This document shows, piece by piece, positions 1 to 5,808 of a DNA stretch of 6,727 bases. Each line of letters starts with the position of its first letter. Position 1 is the first letter of the stretch. Below the pieces are notes generated by a model that ran no database searches, was not told the origin of the DNA, and saw only the letters and a list, made by a program, of their open reading frames with translations. Source of the DNA: Candidatus Altarchaeales archaeon WOR_SM1_86-2 (GTDB lineage Archaea > Altiarchaeota > Altiarchaeia > IMC4 > MCBC01). The stretch lies in assembly GCA_001723855.1 (NCBI GenBank), contig MCBC01000072.1, positions 1 to 6,727 on the forward strand, given 5' to 3'. The translations under genes and the position numbers were made by a program.

Positions 1-258
1 ATCACGGTTCCCGAAAGATGTATGGTTGGCATCACAAATCTTAGTATTACCTGTGATGGATATATACATACCTGCTTCAAAATGCCTCCCTTGGGAAATG
101 TACGCGAAACAGATTTTGAAAATGCGTGGGATTCGGAAAATGCACGAGAGATAAGGAAAAAGATCAAAAGCTGTGATATTCACTGTAGTCAATTTGGAAA
201 TTTCGTGTATAGAAGGAGTCTCTTGTCAGAGGCGCTAAGATATTTACGATATGGATAA
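1..258 (+). CDS. Radical SAM protein, C-terminal SPASM-like domain (5' truncated by window edge)
   Basis: The reading frame is open from base 1 to the TAA at 256-258 and gives the last 85 residues of a protein whose start lies outside the window. The Cys layout resembles a SPASM/twitch auxiliary Fe-S domain: Cys7 in CMVG, then a beta turn reading ITCDGYIHTC (Cys18, Cys25), a PLGNV segment, the Trp43-containing helix, and a closing Cys58-x3-Cys62. SPASM domains follow a radical SAM core and bind one or two extra [4Fe-4S] clusters. The CxxxCxxC core motif itself is not in the window, so the reaction and substrate cannot be stated. An internal ATG at 22 is in frame, but the SPASM-type Cys at residue 7 lies upstream of it, so 22 is unlikely to be the true start. 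The next gene begins 44 bases downstream on the same strand, so this is probably the same operon. Confidence 0.75.
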   Translation: MTVPERCMVGITNLSITCDGYIHTCFKMPPLGNVRETDFENAWDSENAREIRKKIKSCDIHCSQFGNFVYRRSLLSEALRYLRYG

Positions 259-302
259 ACTTAAATCGTTACTGTTCTGAAATCCTAAGGTGCTGTATTA
301 AA

Positions 303-1208
303 ATGAAGGTTAGCGAGGGAGTTGTACGTGATATCTTAAGATTGATCATATGGTTTCCCTTCAGGTGGCTGGTAAGGATTATTCCTATCGCCCTATCTTT
401 TTCCCTCTTTAAGGTAATAGGTGATCTCCATTTTTATGCCGGTGGCAAAAAGCAAAGAAGGCTTCTGCGAAATATAAAGAACATTATAGATACAAAAGAA
501 AATGCTGTAAATGCAGCAAAAAAATACTATGAAAATCACTATACAGACAGACTCCATATATTTCTATATCCGAAATTAGCTACTATTGAGAAGATTAAAA
601 AATATGTCTATTTCGAAAACATTGAGGCACTTGAGAAGGTGTTAAAAAATGGGAAGGGTGCTCTTTTAGTACAACCCCATTTTGGCCCTGTTCAGATCAC
701 ATTACTGTCACTCGCACTTCATGGCTATAATCCGATACAGATAGGGTATCCTACAGATAAAGGACTGAGCAAAATCGGCCGATACGTAGCATTCAGGACC
801 AGGTTAAAATATGAGGCACTGCTACCTGCTCCTATTATTCCTGCAGATAAGTACCTTGGGAAAATATACAAACACCTCTTGCAAGGTGGTGTAGTGTTAA
901 CTACAGGAGATGGTGCTGGGGGAGATTTATTTCTCGGCGAACATAAGAGATTCAATATTTTTGGCGTAGACAGGCTATTTCCGCTTGGTCCAGCAATGTG
1001 GGCCATTAAGACAGGAGCGGCCTTTGTGCCTACATTTATAATAACTGAAACACCTAGGAGATTCAGGATAGTTTTCGAAAAGGATATTAGAGGGATTTTT
1101 AACAATCTTGAAAAAGATAGGGCCTATATAACAGAGAGATTTGTTGCTATTGCGGAGGAGTACATAAAGAGGTACCCCCAGTGCTGGCATTTCCTGGATG
1201 AAATATAA
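303..1208 (+). CDS. LpxL/HtrB-family lysophospholipid (lipid A-type) acyltransferase
   Basis: 301 residues, close to the usual length of about 290-310 for the lipid A biosynthesis acyltransferase family. These enzymes transfer an acyl chain from acyl-ACP to a lipid or sugar acceptor on the cytoplasmic face of the inner membrane. Residues about 11-40 are hydrophobic and basic and fit a membrane-anchoring N-terminus. The catalytic block is VQPHFGPVQ, with His126; LTTGDGAGG at about 199-207 lies where the family has its conserved Asp, and PLGPAMWAIKTGAAFVP at about 227-243 is a clear family signature. Oddity: the family motif is H-x4-D/E, but here the last position is Gln131. The ATG is preceded by AAGGTG (287-292), a moderate ribosome site. 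The stop overlaps the next gene by 11 bases, suggesting translational coupling. Family assignment is firm; the acceptor could be lipid A or another envelope glycolipid, and activity is uncertain because of Gln131. Confidence 0.85.
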   Translation: MKVSEGVVRDILRLIIWFPFRWLVRIIPIALSFSLFKVIGDLHFYAGGKKQRRLLRNIKNIIDTKENAVNAAKKYYENHYTDRLHIFLYPKLATIEKIKKYVYFENIEALEKVLKNGKGALLVQPHFGPVQITLLSLALHGYNPIQIGYPTDKGLSKIGRYVAFRTRLKYEALLPAPIIPADKYLGKIYKHLLQGGVVLTTGDGAGGDLFLGEHKRFNIFGVDRLFPLGPAMWAIKTGAAFVPTFIITETPRRFRIVFEKDIRGIFNNLEKDRAYITERFVAIAEEYIKRYPQCWHFLDEI

Positions 1209-2331
1209 GATAATTAATAGAAGGAAGCTTTTTGCCGTTACTATCTCCGACATAATCGGCTATATCTTATTCTCTCCACTAAAGATTCTTCGAAAAAATC
1301 CCCTTATCGAAAAAAACATAAATGAGATTCTCATCATTAGAACTGCATATGTCGGCGATATTCTAATGACCTTACCCATGTTGCGACCCTTAAAAGAGAA
1401 ATTCCCTCACGCAAGAATTACGTTTATCGCATCTAAAGATGGCGCAGGACTTTTAAGAGGGAATCCCTACATTGACACAATTCTTAACTTTAATCCTTTT
1501 TGGTTCTATAAGGCATCTCTTAGGGATTATATATCTTTTATTTCTAAGATAAGATCCGAACAATTCGACCTCGCTATAGAGGCGAGGGGGGATATCAGGG
1601 AGTTATTCTTCATCGTATTATTTTTGCGGGCAAGGTTAAAACTGAGCTATGGTTTTGGCGGAGGAGCATATTTATTGACCCATGTTGTTCCTTTTACTGG
1701 GATGAAACATAGGATAGAGTACCATCTTGACCTGATACGGTCTTTGGGGTGTACAACAGATGGTATCGATTGGGGAGTCTATTTAGAGGATAGCGAGAGA
1801 AAAAAGGTTAAAGAGATTTTGAAGGCCAAAGGAATTAAAAAGCCATTTATCTCAGTGCATCCTGGGGCACGGCTAACCCTTAAAAGATGGTCCGTTGAAG
1901 GGTATGCAGCATTGGGTGATATGATAGCAAAGGAGTTAGGAATCCCACTTGTCATGCTTGGCTCAGAACGTGAAAGAGAGCTTGTTAATAGAATTGTTAA
2001 CAAAATGATGTTTAAGCCCATAGTGCTTGCGGGAAGACTTAATCTTCGAGAACTTGCAGGATTTCTTGCAGAGTCAGCTCTCCTTATCTGCAATGACAGT
2101 GCCCCGATGCATATCGCAGCAGCAATGAAAACCCCGACAATCGGCATTTTCGGTCCATCGAAATCTCTAGAAACAGCTCCCTATGGTAGTAACTGCCGAG
2201 TAGTAGAAAAGGACTTCCCATGTCGCTTTAGCTGTGATGAGACCAAATGCAGGAATAAAGATTATCATGGATGCATGAATGCTATTTCTTCTCACGACGT
2301 TTTCAATGCCATTAAAGACTTTATAGTCTGA
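1198..2331 (+). CDS. Glycosyltransferase family 9 protein (ADP-heptose:LPS heptosyltransferase type)
   Basis: 377 residues, a normal GT9 length with a slightly long N-terminus. These GT-B enzymes add heptose (or another sugar) from a nucleotide sugar to lipopolysaccharide core or related acceptors in the cytoplasm. The first Rossmann domain opens with ILIIRTAYVGDIL at 44-56, whose Asp54 aligns with the catalytic Asp13 of E. coli WaaC. The second domain carries SVHPGARLTLKRW at about 218-230 and the nucleotide-sugar site NDSAPMHIAAAM with Asp300 and His305, followed by PTIGIFGPS. A Cys-rich tail (CRFSC...C...CM) matches many GT9 members. The start at 1198 overlaps the acyltransferase gene by 11 bases with no strong ribosome site, consistent with coupled translation; about 40 residues precede the core fold, so a later start is possible. 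It does not obviously fit WaaC, WaaF or WaaQ specifically, so no symbol is given. Confidence 0.9.
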   Translation: MKYKIINRRKLFAVTISDIIGYILFSPLKILRKNPLIEKNINEILIIRTAYVGDILMTLPMLRPLKEKFPHARITFIASKDGAGLLRGNPYIDTILNFNPFWFYKASLRDYISFISKIRSEQFDLAIEARGDIRELFFIVLFLRARLKLSYGFGGGAYLLTHVVPFTGMKHRIEYHLDLIRSLGCTTDGIDWGVYLEDSERKKVKEILKAKGIKKPFISVHPGARLTLKRWSVEGYAALGDMIAKELGIPLVMLGSERERELVNRIVNKMMFKPIVLAGRLNLRELAGFLAESALLICNDSAPMHIAAAMKTPTIGIFGPSKSLETAPYGSNCRVVEKDFPCRFSCDETKCRNKDYHGCMNAISSHDVFNAIKDFIV

Positions 2332-2433
2332 ATCTCAATGTCTTATCCACCTATTTTCATCATCCATCTTGAGGGAGGTAGCAACACATCAAGCGAGAAA
2401 TCTATTTTAAAGGATATGGAGATTAAGCGAGGT

Positions 2434-2438
2434 AAAGG
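2434..2438 (+). promoter_or_regulatory. Ribosome binding site supporting the ASST start at 2449
   Basis: AAAGG lies 10 bases before ATG 2449. The ATGs at 2338 (no purine-rich site) and 2416 (AAAGGA only 1 base away) are less well placed. The match is modest, and the main argument for 2449 is the position of the lipoprotein signal peptide. Confidence 0.4.
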
Positions 2439-2448
2439 TTTGCAGGAA

Positions 2449-3918
2449 ATGCCGAAAAAGGGATTCGTGTCACTTTTGCGAGTATCTATTATAAGACTTT
2501 TAATATTGCTATTACTTCTAATTCTTCTTTCATGCTATGGAGGTGCTGGAAACGGTGGCTCGCTGATGATTTATGATTTCACCGTGTATCATGATGAGCA
2601 AAACGCTCTTCGAATTATTGCTGAATGGAAGACACTTCAACCGGCTGACAGCAAGATTGAATACCGCGAATTCATGGATTCGGGTAACTGGATGAGCACA
2701 CCAATTAATAATTTAAAGGTAACCGATCATAAGGTAATCATTGTCGGTTTGCATCCGGAAACCCACTATGTCTTTCGTCCGGTTTCAGATAATATCACAG
2801 GAGATGAAGTGACAATCTCAACAAAGGAGATGCCAGAGCTCCTTCCTCAAACCCAATTAGTTGTTAATATGTCAGGGACATCTTCAAATGACTTAACAAT
2901 CGGGGGATTTCCCTCCCCCATCAGTACTATTGTTGCTGTGAATGGAGAGGGAAGAATAGTGTGGTATCATGAGGATTCAAATAATGGTGATCCAGGCGAT
3001 TTCAGTGTTATCGATGAAGACGGCAGATTAATATATAACCTTTTTAAGATTATCAAGGCTGTGGATTTTATGGGAAACGAAGAGGTTTTGCTTAATGTAC
3101 AATCATTTGGAGAGGTATGTCACCACGATTTCTTGATTACTCCACAGGGAAATTATATGTATTTGTCTCGTTCTATGGTTTTTGTGAATGATCGAGAATG
3201 GTGTGTTGATGAGATAGTTGAACGCGATAAAGATGGAGGTGAGGTGTGGAGATGGAGATCTCGTGAACATGCTGATAAACTTGGCGGATTCGTGGAAGGT
3301 AATGTATGGCAGGAAGAATACATAGATGGTTGTGGCTATGACTGGACACACTGTAACTCTATAGATCTAAAGAAAGATAGAGAAGGAAAACAATTTATCA
3401 TCCTTTCGGTAAGAAACTTGAATCGAGTGATAAAGATTGACTACCATTCAGGAGAAATAATCTGGCAACTTGGTGATGATCTTGATTTTGAATTCATTGG
3501 TTCAGAACCAGAAGAGCTTCAATGGTTTAGGTGCCAGCATTCTGCAAGTTATCTTCCTGATGTCTCCTCAATCCTTTTATTTGATAACGGCAACGAAAGG
3601 TATGAGATTGATACGGATGATTTCAGTAGGGCTGTGATCTATAAAATAGATGAAGAGAATATGACAGCTGAAATAACATGGAAATATGATATTCAATCAT
3701 TTGCAGGACACGCAGGAGCGGTACAGAGATTATCCAATGGGAATATTTTAATTACCCTTCCAACGGATCGATCGATGATGCGCTCTGCATTCATCGAAGT
3801 TGATGAATCTGAAGAAAGGCTTTGGCAGGTTGAGTTTATTTACCCCCAAGCCCTCGCATACAACTTTCTCCTTGGAAATATGAGGATCTCCTCTCTCTAT
3901 GATCTCTATAAGAAATGA
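2449..3918 (+). CDS. Arylsulfate sulfotransferase (ASST family), predicted lipoprotein
   Basis: ASST enzymes move sulfate from one phenolic sulfate ester to another phenol in the periplasm without PAPS, through a sulfated His. Numbered from 2449 (489 aa): a Lys-rich start and Leu-rich helix end in the lipobox LLSC with Cys29, so it is probably membrane-tethered. An Ig/FN3-like N-domain (about 41-128) precedes the beta-propeller. All four active-site positions known from E. coli AssT (His252, His356, Arg374, His436) have counterparts: HHDF (His225/226), DWTHCNS (His301), SVRNLNRVIKID (Arg322) and CQHSA (His364, catalytic nucleophile), followed by ILLFDNGNER and GHAGAVQRLSNGN. The frame is open to an ATG at 2338, but that start has no ribosome site and would put 37 extra residues before the signal peptide. 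ATG 2449 has AAAGG at 2434-2438; ATG 2416 and GTG 2467 are alternatives. No DsbL/DsbI partner is visible, and the substrate is unknown. Confidence 0.88.
   Translation: MPKKGFVSLLRVSIIRLLILLLLLILLSCYGGAGNGGSLMIYDFTVYHDEQNALRIIAEWKTLQPADSKIEYREFMDSGNWMSTPINNLKVTDHKVIIVGLHPETHYVFRPVSDNITGDEVTISTKEMPELLPQTQLVVNMSGTSSNDLTIGGFPSPISTIVAVNGEGRIVWYHEDSNNGDPGDFSVIDEDGRLIYNLFKIIKAVDFMGNEEVLLNVQSFGEVCHHDFLITPQGNYMYLSRSMVFVNDREWCVDEIVERDKDGGEVWRWRSREHADKLGGFVEGNVWQEEYIDGCGYDWTHCNSIDLKKDREGKQFIILSVRNLNRVIKIDYHSGEIIWQLGDDLDFEFIGSEPEELQWFRCQHSASYLPDVSSILLFDNGNERYEIDTDDFSRAVIYKIDEENMTAEITWKYDIQSFAGHAGAVQRLSNGNILITLPTDRSMMRSAFIEVDESEERLWQVEFIYPQALAYNFLLGNMRISSLYDLYKK
2902..2919. repeat. GC-rich inverted repeat inside the ASST gene
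   Basis: GGGGGA at 2902-2907 and TCCCCC at 2914-2919 are perfect complements around a 6-base TTTCCC loop. The site is within coding sequence (residues TIGGFPSP) and no T-run follows, so it does not look like an intrinsic terminator. It may simply reflect codon choice. Confidence 0.5.
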
Positions 3919-3936
3919 GTAAGTCTTGAGTAAGTC
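3916..3936. repeat. Short tandem direct repeat at the ASST stop codon
   Basis: TGAGTAAGTC occurs at 3916-3925 and again at 3927-3936, an 11-base period. The first copy contains the TGA stop of the sulfotransferase gene (3916-3918). It looks like a small slippage duplication in the 62-base spacer before the DUF362 gene. Confidence 0.7.
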
Positions 3937-3967
3937 AATAGAGATACTATTTATAGATAAGCATCTT

Positions 3968-3974
3968 AGAGGAA
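3968..3974 (+). promoter_or_regulatory. Ribosome binding site of the DUF362 gene
   Basis: AGAGGAA at 3968-3974 is the best Shine-Dalgarno match in this spacer. It sits 6 to 7 bases before TTG 3981 but directly abuts GTG 3975, which favours the TTG as the start codon. Confidence 0.55.
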
Positions 3975-3980
3975 GTGTTA

Positions 3981-5231
3981 TTGAAATATAGATTAGATAT
4001 TATAAGATCCCTTTCCCTCAAATATCTAAAGATTAGGCTAAATGATGCTTTAGAGAGTTACCACGATTTATTTCCTCTATCAAGAGATTCAAAAATCCTA
4101 CTTAAGCCAAACCTCAACAGCAACATGAATGCCCTGACAGGCAATACAACAGATCTCAGGATATTGAGTGCACTTATTCAAATACTCAAAGAGAAGGGCT
4201 ACAGAAGCATAGTTATTGGAGAGGGGACCAATAGCGGCTTTTACCGAAACAAGATAGGAGTTATTTCAAGATTAAAAGTAGATACATTGGCTAAATACTA
4301 TGGAGTAAAGGTCAAAGACCTTAATTTTGCAACTCCATTTGAAATTGAATTTGACAATGGTATCAAGGCCAAGGTAGCGAGAGACTGTGTTGACGCGGAT
4401 CTATTCATTAATCTGCCGAAGCTCAAGACCCATTTTGAGATAGGAATGAGCGCATGTTTGAAAAACTTGATGGGATGTCTTATAGGGCAGGAAAACAAAA
4501 AGAAAACACATTATAATCTCGCAGAGAATATTATCCGGATCAATCAGAATCTCAGACCTCACCTCCACATTGTGGATGGGCTAATAGCTATGGAAGGTCT
4601 CGGTCCAACCCGGGGAACTCCGGTTCGCCTCGACACAATAATAATGGGAACAGATCCATATTTGATTGATCTTGTGTGTGCCAAAATAGCATCTTTCGAT
4701 TATAAAAAAGTGAGGACCCTTCACCTCGCGGAGCAAAAAGGTCTGTTAACCTCTGCGCATCATCGGTATGCTGAATCTTTAGAGTTAAATGGAATCCAAA
4801 GACCATTTAAGTTCCCTAAAGCCAATCCTTTTGCGGGTTTTATCCATCACCCCAAGAGACAGAAGTACTTCATAGCTATTCGAAATACTCCACTATTTTC
4901 TTATCTTTCCTCCACAGATTGGTTTGGAAAACTCTTATTCCATACTGGATTAAGGCAAGATGTCTTTTCTAAGGCGGAGATAAGCTGTGACAGTCTTTAT
5001 CTAGATACTGAAATGTGCAATGAGTGCGGACTTTGTCGTGACTATTGCCCGCTCGCGCTCGATCTACCAAAGTATTTACACCATATTGATGACAAGTGTC
5101 TTAGATGTCTATATTGTTTTATGATTTGCCCTCATGGCGCTATAAGGTTCGAAGGAAATTTCGGCTTTTTTCAAGAGCAAATTAAGCAATATGAGGACTT
5201 AATAAGGCAGCTCCATAGCAAAGGGGGATAA
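3981..5231 (+). CDS. DUF362 protein with C-terminal 2x[4Fe-4S] ferredoxin domain
   Basis: 416 residues from TTG 3981 (418 if the in-frame GTG at 3975 is used, which lies too close to the ribosome site). Residues about 35-245 are a DUF362 domain, recognisable by LLKPNL (about 40-45), GEGTNSGFY, NLPKLKTH (144-151), the ACLKNLMGC segment (158-166), and GLGPTRGTP. A linker of about 100 residues follows. The C-terminus then has two bacterial ferredoxin motifs, CNECGLCRDYCP (Cys346, 349, 352, 356) and CLRCLYCFMICP (Cys373, 376, 379, 383), which should hold two [4Fe-4S] clusters. No signal peptide or membrane segment is evident, so it is probably cytoplasmic. The reaction of DUF362 proteins is not established in general; a redox or electron-transfer role follows from the clusters. 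It lies between the sulfotransferase and EF-hand genes in a cluster with two radical SAM genes, to which it could supply electrons (inference). Confidence 0.9.
   Translation: MKYRLDIIRSLSLKYLKIRLNDALESYHDLFPLSRDSKILLKPNLNSNMNALTGNTTDLRILSALIQILKEKGYRSIVIGEGTNSGFYRNKIGVISRLKVDTLAKYYGVKVKDLNFATPFEIEFDNGIKAKVARDCVDADLFINLPKLKTHFEIGMSACLKNLMGCLIGQENKKKTHYNLAENIIRINQNLRPHLHIVDGLIAMEGLGPTRGTPVRLDTIIMGTDPYLIDLVCAKIASFDYKKVRTLHLAEQKGLLTSAHHRYAESLELNGIQRPFKFPKANPFAGFIHHPKRQKYFIAIRNTPLFSYLSSTDWFGKLLFHTGLRQDVFSKAEISCDSLYLDTEMCNECGLCRDYCPLALDLPKYLHHIDDKCLRCLYCFMICPHGAIRFEGNFGFFQEQIKQYEDLIRQLHSKGG
5223..5228 (+). promoter_or_regulatory. Ribosome binding site of the EF-hand gene
   Basis: GGGGGA ends 7 bases before ATG 5236 and lies inside the last codons of the DUF362 gene. 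The two genes are 4 bases apart, so they are very likely translated from one message. Confidence 0.55.
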
Positions 5232-5235
5232 GAAA

Positions 5236-5676
5236 ATGAACTTTAAAGGTCCTTTGAGAATCAGCTTAGTAATGATATTTTTACTATTATTATTTGTCTG
5301 GAGAGCGGAGATTTTTGCTCAACAACCGAGGTTTGGCATGGAGAGGGGTGGTACGAGAGATGTTGGACCTAGACCAGACTCTTCAACAGCCATGGCCATT
5401 AGCCCTGATTCAAAATACCTATACCTCTTTCACGCAACCAGGATCTATCAATTTAAGCTGCCAGAATTAACTTTAGCAAAGAGCATTGAAGTTGAAGTGA
5501 TGGGTATGCCTGAAATGCAAGGCAGAGGGGAAAGGGACTTTATCAAAGACTTCGATGTGGATATGGATGGACGAGTATCAAGAGAGGAGTTTACTGGTCC
5601 AAGCCAGCTGTTTGAACGATTTGATAAAAACAATGATGGTTATATTGATACGAATGAGGCCCCAAAACAACATTAG
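5236..5676 (+). CDS. Small exported EF-hand protein (two calcium-binding loops)
   Basis: 146 residues, function not recognised. Residues 1-28 are a clear Sec signal peptide (basic start, hydrophobic run, probable cut after IFA28 before QQP), so it is periplasmic or secreted. Residues about 51-88, starting TAMAISPDSKYLYLFHATR, look like a single beta-propeller-type blade (WD40/YVTN-like sheet) standing alone. The C-terminus has two canonical 12-residue EF-hand loops: 107-118 with Asp107, Asp109, Asp111, Ser115, Glu118, and 130-141 with Asp130, Asn132, Asp134, Asp138, Glu141. All side-chain calcium ligands are intact in both, and the two loops are close enough to form a pair. It follows the DUF362 gene after 4 bases. 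It could be a calcium-dependent adaptor or structural partner of an exported enzyme such as the sulfotransferase; this is inference from position only. Confidence 0.82.
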   Translation: MNFKGPLRISLVMIFLLLLFVWRAEIFAQQPRFGMERGGTRDVGPRPDSSTAMAISPDSKYLYLFHATRIYQFKLPELTLAKSIEVEVMGMPEMQGRGERDFIKDFDVDMDGRVSREEFTGPSQLFERFDKNNDGYIDTNEAPKQH

Positions 5677-5808
5677 TCTCATACCCAAACAGGATGTAGT
5701 CATTAATAGATAAAAAATTTATTGATTCGAAACCGCATCAATAAATGAGAAAATTAATGTACCCAAAGAGCCCCCTCCTCCAAGAAAAAGACCGTAAATG
5801 ATCATCTT
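5677..5808. other. Intergenic region between the EF-hand and B12-radical SAM genes
   Basis: This 132-base gap is the largest non-coding stretch in the window. It is AT-rich in its first two thirds and holds a perfect 10-bp inverted repeat, then a C-rich patch (about 5770-5780). I see no convincing -35/-10 pair, no GC-rich terminator with a T-run, and no small ORF with a ribosome site. The only ATG with an overlapping frame just before the next gene (5798) stops after four codons. Confidence 0.6.
5717..5746. repeat. Perfect 10-bp AT-rich inverted repeat (possible operator or weak terminator)
   Basis: ATTTATTGAT (5717-5726) and ATCAATAAAT (5737-5746) are exact reverse complements around the 10-base loop TCGAAACCGC. 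The stem is 8/10 A+T, so as RNA it would be weak, and no T-run follows on the + strand. An A-run just upstream (5712-5717) would give a U-run after the stem on the - strand, but no gene reads from that side. A two-fold protein binding site is equally possible. Confidence 0.55.

Noticed and set aside
725..1253. Minus-strand open frames opposite the acyltransferase gene
   Set aside because: They lie antisense to a well-supported gene, show no family motif and have no ribosome site; they follow from the codon pattern of the + strand gene.
1779..2147. Minus-strand open frame opposite the GT9 gene
   Set aside because: Antisense to conserved GT9 motifs, with low-complexity Ser/Leu-rich translation and no recognisable domain.
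2338..2448. Separate small gene or upstream peptide before the sulfotransferase
   Set aside because: It is the same frame as the sulfotransferase with no stop between, no ribosome site at 2338 and no recognisable motif; treated as a start-site question instead.
3926..3957. Possible promoter in the 62-base spacer before the DUF362 gene (TTGAGT with TATAGA)
   Set aside because: The spacing is 20 bases and both boxes match only 4 of 6 positions, which is expected by chance in AT-rich spacer.
4298..4806. Minus-strand open frames opposite the DUF362 gene
   Set aside because: Short, antisense to a clear domain, and without motifs or start signals.
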